Source of the DNA: Rhodoligotrophos sp. CJ14
GTDB taxonomy: Bacteria > Pseudomonadota > Alphaproteobacteria > Rhizobiales > Im1
NCBI RefSeq assembly: GCF_038811545.1
Contig: NZ_CP133319.1
Span: 3,253,516 to 3,317,515 of the forward strand
Reading direction: 5' to 3'
DNA length: 64,000 nucleotides
The position numbers were made by a program, and so were the translations under genes. Each line of letters starts with the position of its first letter. Within the stretch, counting starts at the first letter, position 1. Below, piece after piece: positions 17,309 to 26,785 of this stretch. The notes below the pieces were generated by a model. That model worked only from the letters and a program-made list of their open reading frames with translations, ran no database searches and was not told the origin of the DNA.

Positions 17309-18037
17309 ATGGGACGAGTGGCGATCGTGACGGGCGGAACCCGTGGCATCGGTGCGTGTATCTCGAGTGCATTGCACAAGGAGGGGTATGCCGTCGCTGC
17401 CGTTTATGCCGGCAATGATGAAACGGCCAAGGCATTCAACAAGGAAACCGGCATCCGCGTCTATAAATGGAATGTCGGCGACCCCGAGGCTTGCGCCGAG
17501 GGCATTTGCGAGGTCGAGGCCGATCTCGGCCCTGTTTGCACGCTGGTGAACAATGCCGGCATCACCCGCGACAGCATGCTGCACAAGATGAGCTATCAGC
17601 AATGGTCGGAGGTGCTGCGCGTCAACCTCGATTCCATGTTCAACATGACCCGGCCGCTCATCGAGCCCATGCGTGAGCGAAACTTTGGCCGGATCATCAA
17701 TATCTCTTCCATCAATGGCCAGAAGGGTCAGATGGGCCAGGCGAACTATTCAGCGGCCAAGGCCGGCGTCATCGGGTTCACCAAGGCACTGGCGCAGGAA
17801 ACGGCTCGCAAGGGCATCACGGTAAACTGCATCTGCCCCGGTTATATCGATACCGAGATGGTTGCAGCCGTACCACCCAAGGTGCTGGAGAATATTGTGG
17901 CCTCGATCCCGGTCGGCCGGCTCGGCACGGGGCACGAGGTGGCCGAGATGGTCTGCTTCCTCGCACGCGAATCCGCCGCCTTCACCACCGGGGCGGTCAT
18001 CGCCGTCAATGGCGGCCAGTACATCGCAAACGGATGA
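17309..18037 (+). CDS. phaB: Acetoacetyl-CoA reductase (NADPH, SDR family)
   Basis: A 242-residue short-chain dehydrogenase. The cofactor motif is TGGTRGIG near the N-terminus; NNAG, the catalytic Ser in IINISSINGQKGQMGQ, and YSAAKAG (Tyr/Lys) follow in order. The segment GQKGQMGQANYSAAKAG is typical of PhaB. It reduces acetoacetyl-CoA to (R)-3-hydroxybutyryl-CoA for PHB synthesis. GGGAGATTGGTCT precedes ATG 17309. It follows phaA by 110 bp and ends 15 bp from the convergent modC gene. Confidence 0.95.
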   Translation: MGRVAIVTGGTRGIGACISSALHKEGYAVAAVYAGNDETAKAFNKETGIRVYKWNVGDPEACAEGICEVEADLGPVCTLVNNAGITRDSMLHKMSYQQWSEVLRVNLDSMFNMTRPLIEPMRERNFGRIINISSINGQKGQMGQANYSAAKAGVIGFTKALAQETARKGITVNCICPGYIDTEMVAAVPPKVLENIVASIPVGRLGTGHEVAEMVCFLARESAAFTTGAVIAVNGGQYIANG

Positions 18038-18052
18038 GCCCGCGATCCATTG

Positions 18053-19147
18053 CTAAAGGCGAGCTGAAGCCGCCCGGTCGACGGTTACTGTCTTGAAAAT
18101 GGCATAGGCTCTTTGCCCTGGCTCGAGCGCGAGCCTTGCACAGGAATAGGCGGTAATGCGCGCCGTCAGCCGCGTGCCGCCGCAATCGAGAGTAACCTCG
18201 ACCTCTTCATTATGCGCCCGCAACGCCACGATGGTTGCGGGCAGCACATTGTTGGCGCTGATGTCGCCATCCACCGCTGTGCGGGACAGCAGGACGTCGC
18301 GCGCCGGAATGCGAATGCGAACCTCTTCGCCAGGCGCTTTCTCAACCCGCGGAACCGTGATCACACCGCCAGTGAAGCCAAGCCGGGTGAGACCGAACCG
18401 GGGCAGATGCTCCAGCACCTGGGCCGCGATCACTGCACCGGCATCGCTGAGGCCCGCCAGCAACTGGATGCGGCTATCGGCCAGAACGTCGTAGATACTG
18501 CCAAAGCCGGTGACCTTGCCCTGGTCGAACACGGCGATCGTGTCTGCAAGCCTGGTCACCTCATCAAGGGAATGGGTGACATAGACCACGGGTTGCAGCA
18601 TGCGGTCGCGCAGTCGTTCGAGATAGCGAAGGATCTCCTCCCGCCGGGCGGCGTCAAGCGCCGTCAACGGCTCATCCATCAGCAGCAGGCTTGGTGCGGT
18701 GAGCAGCGCTCGGCCGATCGCAACCCGCTGCTTTTCACCACCCGACAGCTTGCCAGGGCGACGATCAAGCAGGGCGCCGAGTGCCAGGAGTTCGATCACT
18801 TCCTTTATCGCTGTCTCATCGAGCGGCCGGCCGGCGCGTTTCCAGCCGAACAACAGGTTTCGCTCGACCGAGAGATGCGGGAAAAGCCGTGCATCCTGGA
18901 AAACATAGCCGATCCGCCGTTCGCGGGCCGGAACGGCGATATGCCGCTCACGATCGAATACTGTTTGGCCGTTGATGATGATCCGGCCCCGTTCGGGCCT
19001 CATCAATCCTGCAATGGCGTTCAAGGTCGTGGTCTTGCCAGAACCTGAGGGGCCGAACAGGGCAGTGACCCCGACCTCGGGCGCCTCGAAACGGGCCTCG
19101 AGCCTGAACGCGCCCAGCCCATGGCTGATATCGACCAGAAGCGTCAT
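18053..19147 (-). CDS. modC: Molybdate ABC transporter ATPase ModC
   Basis: A 364-residue ATPase with Walker A GPSGSGKTTTLNAIAG, signature LSGGEKQRVAIGRAL and Walker B LLLMDEPLTALD. A C-terminal MOP/TOBE molybdate-binding domain (about 290-360) follows, with SRTAVDGDISANNVLPATI typical of ModC. It energises molybdate import through ModB. The start overlaps the modB stop by 4 bp (ATGA), showing translational coupling in modABC. Confidence 0.94.
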   Translation of the reverse strand: MTLLVDISHGLGAFRLEARFEAPEVGVTALFGPSGSGKTTTLNAIAGLMRPERGRIIINGQTVFDRERHIAVPARERRIGYVFQDARLFPHLSVERNLLFGWKRAGRPLDETAIKEVIELLALGALLDRRPGKLSGGEKQRVAIGRALLTAPSLLLMDEPLTALDAARREEILRYLERLRDRMLQPVVYVTHSLDEVTRLADTIAVFDQGKVTGFGSIYDVLADSRIQLLAGLSDAGAVIAAQVLEHLPRFGLTRLGFTGGVITVPRVEKAPGEEVRIRIPARDVLLSRTAVDGDISANNVLPATIVALRAHNEEVEVTLDCGGTRLTARITAYSCARLALEPGQRAYAIFKTVTVDRAASARL

Positions 19148-19836
19148 CCCGAAAGATAGCGCCTGAGCTTGCGGGCAGCCAGTTCCGACAGGAATAGGCC
19201 GGCGAGAGCCAGACAGATCGAGAGTGCGGCGAGCCGGGCCGCCGCAGCCTCACCGCCAGGGCTCTGGATCGCGGTATAGATGGCAAGTGGAATGGTCCGG
19301 GTCTCGCCGGGAATGTTCGAGACGAAGGTGATGATCGCGCCGAACTCACCGAGGCTTGCGGCAAAGGCCGTGATGGCCCCGGCGATGATCCCTGGCAAGG
19401 CAAGCGGCAGTGTGATTGAGAACAGACGATCCAGGGGTCCGGAGCCCAAGGTCTCCGCTGCGGTCTCAAGCCCCGAATCAATTGTCTCCAGCGCCAGCCT
19501 TATGGCGCGCACCTGGAACGGGAAGGTGACGATGCCGGCAGCCAGTGCGGCGCCTGTCCAGCTGAAAATGAAGCGAATGCCGAAACTGTCGAGCAGCCAT
19601 GCTCCGAGCGGTGCTTTCGTGCCGAGCGTGACCAGCAGGAGATAGCCCATCACCACCGGCGGCAGGATAAGCGGCAGATGCAGAATGCCATCGACGATGG
19701 TCTTGCCCGGAAATTCGCACCGCGCCAGCAGATAGGCCGCTGCAATCGCCAGCGGCAGCGCAAAGCCGACCGCAACCAAGGAGATCTTGAGGCTGAGGAG
19801 GAGGGCTTCGGTTTCCGCGGGCGTTAACAAGTCCAT
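19144..19836 (-). CDS. modB: Molybdate ABC transporter permease ModB
   Basis: A 230-residue inner-membrane permease with about five hydrophobic segments. The cytoplasmic EAA-type loop AAETLGSGPLDRLFSITLPLA and the downstream ASLGEFGAIITFVSNIPGET are characteristic of ModB. It forms the molybdate channel with ModA and ModC. It starts 1 bp after the modA stop region and ends overlapping modC. Confidence 0.94.
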   Translation of the reverse strand: MDLLTPAETEALLLSLKISLVAVGFALPLAIAAAYLLARCEFPGKTIVDGILHLPLILPPVVMGYLLLVTLGTKAPLGAWLLDSFGIRFIFSWTGAALAAGIVTFPFQVRAIRLALETIDSGLETAAETLGSGPLDRLFSITLPLALPGIIAGAITAFAASLGEFGAIITFVSNIPGETRTIPLAIYTAIQSPGGEAAAARLAALSICLALAGLFLSELAARKLRRYLSG

Positions 19837-19837
19837 G

Positions 19838-20614
19838 TCAGTTCACGCTGAACCCGAACTCTTTGTAGATCGTGAGGGCGTCTGGTCCCGTGATGAAGGC
19901 GAACGCCTTCTTTACCTCGGGCGTGTCCTGGCCTTTCACAATGGCAAAGGGATAGGTGATGGCACTTGAGGCTTCCGCAGGAAACCTGCCGATAATTTTC
20001 ACCTTAACCGACTGCTGGGCATCTGTGCCATAGACGATGCCGAGCGGCGCCTCTCCTCGTTCCACCAAGGCCAGCGCCGCACGCACATTGTCGCCCCTGG
20101 CGAGCTTCGCCTCCACCGAAGTCCAAAGCCCCAGCCTTGTCAGCGCTTCCTTCGCATAAATTCCGGCGGGCACATGTTCGGGATCACCGACCGAGAGCCG
20201 GCCATCTCCACCAAGCAGGCCAGCAATATCGAGCGCAGTCGAGATCGCGACCGGTCCCTGATCACTCGCCGTCGGCGCGATCAGCACCAGCTCGTTGCCA
20301 ATTGGGCTCACCCGCGTCGTTTGAGCGACCAAACCCCGTTCCGTCACATAGTCCATCCACTTTTCGTCTGCGGAAATGAAGATTTGGGCCGGCGCCCCCG
20401 CCTCGATCTGCCGGGCGAGCGTGGAAGAGGATGCAAAGGAAAACCGTAAAGCGCCACCACTCTTTGCCGCATAGGCCCGGCCAAGCGCTTCCAGGGCGTC
20501 GGTCAGGCTCGCGGCTGCGAAAATCGTCACCTCCTGCGCTCTTGCAGGGGAGCCGGCCGCACCGCCAACGAGGCTGCAGGCAGCAAGAATGGCAATGATG
20601 AGGCCCCGGATCAT
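19838..20614 (-). CDS. modA: Molybdate-binding periplasmic protein ModA
   Basis: A 258-residue binding protein with a signal peptide (MIRGLIIAILAACSLVGGAA, cleavage after ARAQ) and the ModA N-terminus VTIFAAASLTDALEALGRAY; SFASSSTLARQIEAGAP and IFISADEKWMDYV supply the oxyanion-binding serines. ATG 20614 is favoured by AGGAGCAGAC just upstream. First gene of modABC, with a Mo-box immediately upstream. Confidence 0.95.
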   Translation of the reverse strand: MIRGLIIAILAACSLVGGAAGSPARAQEVTIFAAASLTDALEALGRAYAAKSGGALRFSFASSSTLARQIEAGAPAQIFISADEKWMDYVTERGLVAQTTRVSPIGNELVLIAPTASDQGPVAISTALDIAGLLGGDGRLSVGDPEHVPAGIYAKEALTRLGLWTSVEAKLARGDNVRAALALVERGEAPLGIVYGTDAQQSVKVKIIGRFPAEASSAITYPFAIVKGQDTPEVKKAFAFITGPDALTIYKEFGFSVN

Positions 20615-20634
20615 GTCTGCTCCTGTCAGATTTC

Positions 20635-20658
20635 CGCAATATTCATTCGGATATAGCG
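20635..20658. promoter_or_regulatory. Probable Mo-box (ModE-type operator) upstream of modA
   Basis: CGCAATAT (20635-20642), an 8-bp spacer, then ATATAGCG (20651-20658). The arms are complementary at 7 of 8 positions, and the 8-N8-8 spacing with CG(T/C)(T/A)ATAT-type arms matches the E. coli modA ModE site as I remember it. The box lies 21 bp upstream of the modA ATG. A molybdate-bound ModE-type protein would repress here; the only candidate in the window is the single-domain protein at 9968-10318. Confidence 0.6.
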
Positions 20659-20716
20659 GGACCGTCAATGGCGGAGTTGCTTGCTGCACCACGGCGGTGC
20701 TGATATCAGCGACGAT

Positions 20717-21379
20717 ATGAACAAACGACAGATCAAGGTCTCGCCATCCATCCTTGCCGCCCGGTTCGACCGGCTGGGCGAGGAGGTGCGCGCGGTCGAC
20801 GCCGCCGGCGCCGATTACATCCATCTCGATGTGATGGACGGCCATTTCGTGCCGAACATCTCTTTTGGCCCCAGCGTTATCAAATCGTTAAGATCCTGTT
20901 CGGATAAGATATTCGACGTGCATCTGATGATTGCGCCGGTCGATCCCTTCATCGGGGCATTCGCCGATGCCGGAGCGAATATCATTACCGCCCATGTCGA
21001 GGCGGGCCCACACACGCACCGCACGATCCAGGCGATCAAGCATGCGGGCTGCAAGGCGGGTCTGGCCCTCAACCCGGGTACGCCGGCGGAGGCGATCGAG
21101 CCTCTCATCGACGATCTCGACCTGGTGCTGGTGATGACGGTCAATCCGGGCTTCGGCGGACAATCTTTCATTGAAAGCGTGCTGCGCAAGGTTACGCGGG
21201 TGCGTGAGATGATCGACCGCAGCGGGCGGGATATTGATCTGGAAGTCGATGGCGGTATCAATCCGAGTACAGCAGCGCGCTGTGTGGCGGCCGGCGCCAA
21301 TGTCCTGGTTGCAGGCACGGCGATCTTCGGAGGCGACCCAAGCCATTATGCCGCCGAGATCGACGCGCTGCGCGGCTGA
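20717..21379 (+). CDS. rpe: Ribulose-phosphate 3-epimerase
   Basis: A 220-residue TIM-barrel enzyme. Metal and substrate residues are visible in [46 protein letters not shown] and LEVDGGIN. It interconverts ribulose-5-phosphate and xylulose-5-phosphate. ATG 20717 begins the conserved N-terminus ([13 protein letters not shown]) although its ribosome site is weak. It is divergent from modA and probably co-transcribed with the heparinase-like gene 45 bp downstream. Confidence 0.95.
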   Translation: MNKRQIKVSPSILAARFDRLGEEVRAVDAAGADYIHLDVMDGHFVPNISFGPSVIKSLRSCSDKIFDVHLMIAPVDPFIGAFADAGANIITAHVEAGPHTHRTIQAIKHAGCKAGLALNPGTPAEAIEPLIDDLDLVLVMTVNPGFGGQSFIESVLRKVTRVREMIDRSGRDIDLEVDGGINPSTAARCVAAGANVLVAGTAIFGGDPSHYAAEIDALRG

Positions 21380-21424
21380 TCAAACTGAGCTCATTGCGCT
21401 CACAGTCGTGGAGGCCAGACAATA

Positions 21425-23170
21425 ATGGCCGCCGCGACGGGATCTTCTGCTGCCGCAGAGCTGTTCGATGCCCTGGCGCGTCGTACTGCCCACGGTTTCG
21501 TCGATCGTGCCGCAGGCCTGATTCCGAGGCTTTCTTTCAAGGCCACTACGCTCAACCACCCGCCGCGTCCCCTGATTCGCGGCAATCCCGATTTCGCTGC
21601 CGCGGTCTATCGTGGCCAGTTCAGTCTCGCCGGCCATGTGATCAATGCCGGCAGCCACGTGATTTTCGATGTAAGCCCGGTACCCGCGAGCTTCGCCGGC
21701 GAACTCCACGGCTTTGCCTGGCTCAAGCATCTTGAGGCGGCGGGCACGGAGCTCGCGCGCATCCAGGCCCGCGCCCTGATCTGCGACTGGATTGAGAGCC
21801 GGCGCTACAAGGCACCAGTGGCCAGGGAACTCGCGGTTGCCGCTCGCAGGCTCATGTCCTGGATCCTGCATGGGACCTTTGTCCTCTACAATTCGGATCA
21901 GGCATTCGCACGGAAGTTCTTCAGCAGCCTCAACCGGCAAGCCGGCTACCTCGCGAGATCTCTCAACTTCGCACCTCTGAACCGCGGCCGGCTCGATGCG
22001 GCGATCGCGCTCGGCTATGCCGCAACCTCACTTGGCGGCATAGAAAAGCTGCGGGTGGAGCTGCTTGATCGCCTAGCCGAGGAACTGCAAGAGCAGATCC
22101 TTCCTGATGGTGGGCATATTTCGCGCAATCCCGCAGCAACGGTGGAACTGCTGCTCGATTTGCTGCCTTTGCGCGAAACATTGCATGCGCGCAAGCTCTA
22201 CACGCCCCAGCCTCTGGATGCCGCTGTCGAGCGTATGCTGCCTTTCCTGCGCTTTCTGCTGCATGGAGATGACGGCATCGCCACCTTCAACGGGGTCAAC
22301 GACCACATGCCGGGTGCGGTACGCGCCGTGATCGATGCCGATGACGTTCGCGGCAAGCCGATCACCCTCGCCAGGCATACCGGGTATGCCCGCTTGGCCT
22401 TTGGCCGCAGCACAGTGCTGGTGGATGTGGGCCGGCCCCCGGCCGTGGGGCTCAATCCGGCCATGCAATCCGGCCCGCTGGCCTTCGAGTTCAGCGATGG
22501 CGCCCACCGCATCGTTGTGAATTGCGGCACCTCAAAGACGGGCAATGCGGCCTGGATGGCAGCCTCCCGCCGCACGGCAGCCCACTCCACGGTCTGCATG
22601 GGCGAGCGCTCGGCGAGCCTCATTCTGGATAACCGGCTCACGGAACGGGTATTCGGTGGCCCGGTTCTATTGGGGCCCCAGACTGTCTATGGCGAGCTCA
22701 CCAGTCACGAGACCGGCGCGGTGCTCGAGGCCTATCACAATGGCTATCTCTCGCAATTCGGCTACCTGCACGAGCGTCGGCTGTTTCTGGCCAAGCACGG
22801 CGCGGATCTGCGGGGGGAGGACCGCTTCCTTGCGGCACCTGATGGCCGCATGACGGCGCCGGATACGCCCTTTGCCATTCGCTTTCACCTGCATCCCTCA
22901 GTCAAGGTGATGACCGCCCGTGATGGTTTGAGCGTCAGCCTCGTGTTGCCGAACCGTGTCGGCTGGAAATTCTCGGCCCGCGGCGCCTCCCTTGAGGTTC
23001 AGGATAGTGTCTATCTGCCCGGGCTCGCCACGCCGCGTCGCACCCAGCAGATCGTCTTGACCGGACGTGTCGGTCTCAACCGCACGGTGAAATGGGCCTT
23101 CAAACGCATTGACAAGCCGGCCACCACGAGCCATCGAGATCCGGGACCGGAACTGCCCTTGGGCATGTGA
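21425..23170 (+). CDS. Heparinase II/III family protein
   Basis: A 581-residue protein. An alpha-helical toroid-like N-terminal half (residues 1-300; DRIEPRR-like FVLYNSDQAFARKFF, HISRNPAATVELLLDLLPLR) is followed by a beta-sandwich heparinase II/III C-terminal half (residues 320-560). Rhizobial members lie next to rpe and purH, as here, and are conserved housekeeping neighbours with no demonstrated polysaccharide substrate. No signal peptide is evident. I regard it as a probable lyase-fold protein of unknown activity. Confidence 0.8.
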   Translation: MAAATGSSAAAELFDALARRTAHGFVDRAAGLIPRLSFKATTLNHPPRPLIRGNPDFAAAVYRGQFSLAGHVINAGSHVIFDVSPVPASFAGELHGFAWLKHLEAAGTELARIQARALICDWIESRRYKAPVARELAVAARRLMSWILHGTFVLYNSDQAFARKFFSSLNRQAGYLARSLNFAPLNRGRLDAAIALGYAATSLGGIEKLRVELLDRLAEELQEQILPDGGHISRNPAATVELLLDLLPLRETLHARKLYTPQPLDAAVERMLPFLRFLLHGDDGIATFNGVNDHMPGAVRAVIDADDVRGKPITLARHTGYARLAFGRSTVLVDVGRPPAVGLNPAMQSGPLAFEFSDGAHRIVVNCGTSKTGNAAWMAASRRTAAHSTVCMGERSASLILDNRLTERVFGGPVLLGPQTVYGELTSHETGAVLEAYHNGYLSQFGYLHERRLFLAKHGADLRGEDRFLAAPDGRMTAPDTPFAIRFHLHPSVKVMTARDGLSVSLVLPNRVGWKFSARGASLEVQDSVYLPGLATPRRTQQIVLTGRVGLNRTVKWAFKRIDKPATTSHRDPGPELPLGM

Positions 23171-23256
23171 AATGATGACGCGAAGATCCACGGCCGGCCG
23201 AGGTTCCTTCCTGGCCTAAGAAGTGCTATCGGGCACATCTCAGTTGGAGTTCCGCC

Positions 23257-24846
23257 ATGCCCGATATCGTTCCTGTTCGCCGCGCCCTCATTTCCGTTTC
23301 CGACAAGACCGGATTGCTGGACCTTGCCCGCCGTCTTGACGCGCTTGGTATCGCGCTGATCTCGACCGGGGGCACCGCGCGCACCCTCAAGGACGCTGGC
23401 CTTCCAGTTGAGGACGTCTCCAGCGTGACCGGCTTTCCCGAGATCATGGACGGCCGGGTCAAGACCTTGCACCCAAAGATCCATGGCGGGCTTCTCGCCA
23501 TTCGCGGCAATGCCGAACATGAGGAGGCCCGCCGCGCCAATGGCATCGAGACGATCGACCTGCTCGTGGTCAATCTCTATCCCTTTGAAGAGACCATCGC
23601 GCGGGGTGCTGGCTTCGATGAGACCATAGAGAATATCGATATCGGCGGCCCCGCCATGATCCGCGCGGCAGCCAAGAACCACGACCATGTGGCCGTTGTG
23701 GTGGATCCCGCCGATTTTGAGGCTTTGCTGCAGGAGCTGGCCACTCATGGCGGTGCCAGCCCCCTGGCATTTCGCCGGCGGATGGCCGCGAAGGCCTTTG
23801 CGCGCACCGCCGCCTATGATGCGGCGATCAGCAACTGGTTCGCGAGCGAGCTGACCGATCCCGATACGGTCTATCGCGCCTTTGGCGGCAAGCGCGTCCA
23901 GCCATTGCGTTATGGTGAGAACCCTCACCAGTCTGCCGCCTTTTACAAGACCGGCGAGCAGCGTTTTGGCGTTGCCTCCGCGCGCCAGGTCCAGGGCAAG
24001 GAGCTCTCCTACAACAACATCAACGACACGGATGCTGCCTATGAATGCGTGGCCGAGTTCGATCCGCAGGAGACAGCGGCGGTCGTCATCGTCAAACACG
24101 CAAACCCTTGTGGCGTTGCCATCGGCTCGAGCCTTGTTGAGGCCTATCGCAAGGCGCTGCGCTGTGATCCGGTCAGCGCCTTTGGCGGCATCGTGGCGCT
24201 CAACCGGCCGATCGATGCGGAAGTCGCCGAAGAGATCAGCAAGCTGTTCACAGAGGTGATAATCGCCCCGGACGCGGATGACGAGGCGCTTGCCCTCTTT
24301 GCGGCCAAGAAGAACCTTCGCGTGCTTCTGGCGGGTGGCCTGCCTGATCCGCGCGCGCCGGGCCAGCTCGTCAAATCCGTGAGCGGCGGTCTGCTCGTCC
24401 AGAGCCGCGATAATGGCTATGTCGACCCGGCTGCCCTCAAGGTTGCGACCAAGCGTGCTCCCACCGCTCAGGAGCTTGCGGATCTGCGTTTTGCCTTCGC
24501 CGTGTGCAAGCATGTGAAGTCGAACGCCATCGTCTATGCCAAGGACGGATCAACCGTCGGTATCGGCGCTGGGCAGATGAGCCGGGTTGATTCAGCGAGG
24601 ATTGCCGCGCGCAAGGCGGCTGATGCGGCCCAGGCGGCAGGCCTGTCCGAACCGCTGACTCACGGCTCGGTCGTGGCGTCGGACGCGTTCTTTCCTTTTG
24701 CCGATGGCCTGATGGCGGCCGTAGAGGCCGGCGCAACCGCGGTGATCCAGCCTGGCGGGTCAATGCGGGACGATGAGGTGATTGCCGCGGCTGACGAAGC
24801 AGGTCTCGCTATGGTTCTGACCGGGATCCGCCATTTCCGGCACTGA
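23257..24846 (+). CDS. purH: Bifunctional AICAR transformylase / IMP cyclohydrolase
   Basis: A 529-residue two-domain enzyme. Residues 1-150 are the MGS-like IMP cyclohydrolase domain ([40 protein letters not shown]); residues 150-529 are the AICAR formyltransferase ([34 protein letters not shown], ending ITGIRHFRH-like). It performs the last two steps of IMP synthesis. It starts 86 bp after the heparinase-like gene, and its stop is 5 bp from the convergent isomerase stop. Confidence 0.97.
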   Translation: MPDIVPVRRALISVSDKTGLLDLARRLDALGIALISTGGTARTLKDAGLPVEDVSSVTGFPEIMDGRVKTLHPKIHGGLLAIRGNAEHEEARRANGIETIDLLVVNLYPFEETIARGAGFDETIENIDIGGPAMIRAAAKNHDHVAVVVDPADFEALLQELATHGGASPLAFRRRMAAKAFARTAAYDAAISNWFASELTDPDTVYRAFGGKRVQPLRYGENPHQSAAFYKTGEQRFGVASARQVQGKELSYNNINDTDAAYECVAEFDPQETAAVVIVKHANPCGVAIGSSLVEAYRKALRCDPVSAFGGIVALNRPIDAEVAEEISKLFTEVIIAPDADDEALALFAAKKNLRVLLAGGLPDPRAPGQLVKSVSGGLLVQSRDNGYVDPAALKVATKRAPTAQELADLRFAFAVCKHVKSNAIVYAKDGSTVGIGAGQMSRVDSARIAARKAADAAQAAGLSEPLTHGSVVASDAFFPFADGLMAAVEAGATAVIQPGGSMRDDEVIAAADEAGLAMVLTGIRHFRH

Positions 24847-24851
24847 CATGC

Positions 24852-25445
24852 TCAGCCTTTTCGGCGCAGGCGCTCGCCCCAGGCGATCGCGCGATCGAGC
24901 CGGTCGTGTCCCCAGAAGACCTCGCCATCTTCCAGCACGAAGGAGGGCGCACCGAACAGGCCGAGGCGCTGAGCTTCGGCCGTTTCCGCCTTCAGCTTCT
25001 GCTTGATCTCCTCGCTGGTCGCCTCCTGCAGGACAGACTGCGGCTCGAGGCCGATCTCCGTCAAAAGATGCGCGACGACATTTTCATCCGAGATAGATCC
25101 TCCCTCTCCGAATTCATGGTCGAACACGTTGCGGCTGAACACATCCCGTTGAAGTGATACCGGTGTGGTCAGGGCCACCCTTGCCACCAGCAGGCTGTTC
25201 TGGGGGAAGGGATCGGGCGCGCGATAGCTGAGCCCATAGTCTCTGCACAGCCGCTCCATATCGCGCTGCATGTACTGCATCTTCGCGTCAGGCTGCCGGC
25301 TGCCCAACTCCTTGGCCAGGCCACCCATGAAGAAGGGCCGCCACCGCACCGTGAGCCCGGCATCCTCGGCCAGCTCGCCAATTCGGACGGCCGCGATATA
25401 GGAATAGGGCGAGGCAAAGTCGTACCAGAAATCGATGCTAGCCAT
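24852..25445 (-). CDS. 2-hydroxychromene-2-carboxylate isomerase-like DsbA-family protein
   Basis: A 197-residue thioredoxin-fold protein of the DsbA/kappa-GST group. The N-terminal [14 protein letters not shown] carries the active-site serine region in place of CxxC, and [13 protein letters not shown] and [23 protein letters not shown] are typical. Characterised members isomerise 2-hydroxychromene-2-carboxylate using glutathione in naphthalene degradation, but most homologues outside that pathway have unknown substrates. ATG 25445 starts the conserved fold. Divergent from argG. Confidence 0.82.
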   Translation of the reverse strand: MASIDFWYDFASPYSYIAAVRIGELAEDAGLTVRWRPFFMGGLAKELGSRQPDAKMQYMQRDMERLCRDYGLSYRAPDPFPQNSLLVARVALTTPVSLQRDVFSRNVFDHEFGEGGSISDENVVAHLLTEIGLEPQSVLQEATSEEIKQKLKAETAEAQRLGLFGAPSFVLEDGEVFWGHDRLDRAIAWGERLRRKG

Positions 25446-25544
25446 GTCTATCCTTCGCGCGATTCGCTGCGGCTGATATTGCCCATTATCCTGTGCCGCT
25501 CTATAAGCGGCGGCAACTTCTTTCCCCCGCATAAGAGGGCAGGC

Positions 25545-26765
25545 ATGTCGGACGTCAAGAAGGTGGTGCTCGCCTATTCAGGCGGGCTGGACACTTCGAT
25601 CATCCTCAAATGGCTCCAGACCACTTATGGCTGCGAGGTGGTGCCATTCACCGCCGATCTCGGCCAAGGCGAAGAGCTGGAACCGGCCCGTAAAAAGGCA
25701 GAGCTGCTGGGCTGCAAAGAGATCTTCGTTGAAGACCTCCGCGAGGAATTCGTCCGCGACTTCGTCTTCCCGATGTTCCGGGCCAATGCGCTCTATGAGG
25801 GCATCTACCTTCTCGGCACGTCCATCGCGCGGCCATTGATTGCCAAGCGGCAGATCGAGATCGCACGCCAGACCGGTGCTGATGCGGTTTGTCACGGCGC
25901 GACCGGCAAGGGCAACGACCAGGTCCGTTTCGAGCTTTCCTACTATGCGCTCGACCCCAACATTAAGGTCATTGCGCCCTGGCGGGAATGGAGCTTCAAG
26001 AGCCGGTCCGACCTCATTGATTTCGCCGAGAAGCACCAGATCCCGGTGCCAAAGGACAAGCGCGGCGAAGCACCCTTCTCGGTGGATGCAAACCTTCTGC
26101 ACTCCTCATCCGAAGGCAAGGTGCTGGAGGATCCGTGGAGCGAGCCTCCGGAATATGTCTTCCAGCGCACCGTCTCGCCGGAAGATGCGCCGGACCTTGC
26201 CACCACCGTCGAAATCGGCTTCGAGCGGGGCGATGCCGTCTCCATCGACGGCCAGCGGCTTTCACCGGCTGAGCTGCTCACCAAGCTGAATGAGATGGGC
26301 AAGGCCAATGGCATTGGCCGCCTTGACATGGTCGAGAACCGCTTCGTCGGCATGAAATCCCGCGGCATCTATGAGACGCCGGGCGGCACGATCCTTCACG
26401 CGGCCCATCGGGCCATCGAGTCGATCACGCTCGACCGTGGCGCGGCGCACCTGAAGGACGAGCTGATGCCGCGCTATGCGGAGCTCATCTATTACGGCTT
26501 CTGGTTCTCCCCCGAGCGCGAGATGCTCCAGGCCCTGATCGATAAGAGCCAGGAGCATGTGGAGGGTGTCGTTCGCCTCAAGCTCTATAAGGGCAATGTC
26601 ATCGTCACTGGCCGTCAGAGCGATAAGTCTCTCTATTCGGAGACATTGGTGACATTCGAGGATGATGCCGGCGCGTATGATCAGAAGGACGCCCAGGGCT
26701 TTATCAAGCTGAATGCCCTGCGGCTGCGCACCCTGGCCTCACGCAACCGCCGGTCGGGAGCGTAA
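25545..26765 (+). CDS. argG: Argininosuccinate synthase
   Basis: A 406-residue enzyme starting [20 protein letters not shown], which contains the PP-loop (AYSGGLDTS). [13 protein letters not shown] and [14 protein letters not shown] are family signatures. It condenses citrulline and aspartate with ATP to argininosuccinate. ATG 25545 follows AGAGGGCAGGC. argH, the next step, is 23 kb away at 49374. The SLC13-type permease gene follows 20 bp downstream, so co-transcription is likely. Confidence 0.97.
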   Translation: MSDVKKVVLAYSGGLDTSIILKWLQTTYGCEVVPFTADLGQGEELEPARKKAELLGCKEIFVEDLREEFVRDFVFPMFRANALYEGIYLLGTSIARPLIAKRQIEIARQTGADAVCHGATGKGNDQVRFELSYYALDPNIKVIAPWREWSFKSRSDLIDFAEKHQIPVPKDKRGEAPFSVDANLLHSSSEGKVLEDPWSEPPEYVFQRTVSPEDAPDLATTVEIGFERGDAVSIDGQRLSPAELLTKLNEMGKANGIGRLDMVENRFVGMKSRGIYETPGGTILHAAHRAIESITLDRGAAHLKDELMPRYAELIYYGFWFSPEREMLQALIDKSQEHVEGVVRLKLYKGNVIVTGRQSDKSLYSETLVTFEDDAGAYDQKDAQGFIKLNALRLRTLASRNRRSGA

Positions 26766-26785
26766 GCGCCGCGGGCTAGGCTCCC

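Noticed and set aside
23011-24513. Minus-strand open frame of 500 codons
   Set aside because: It overlaps purH on the opposite strand and shows no protein-like motif.
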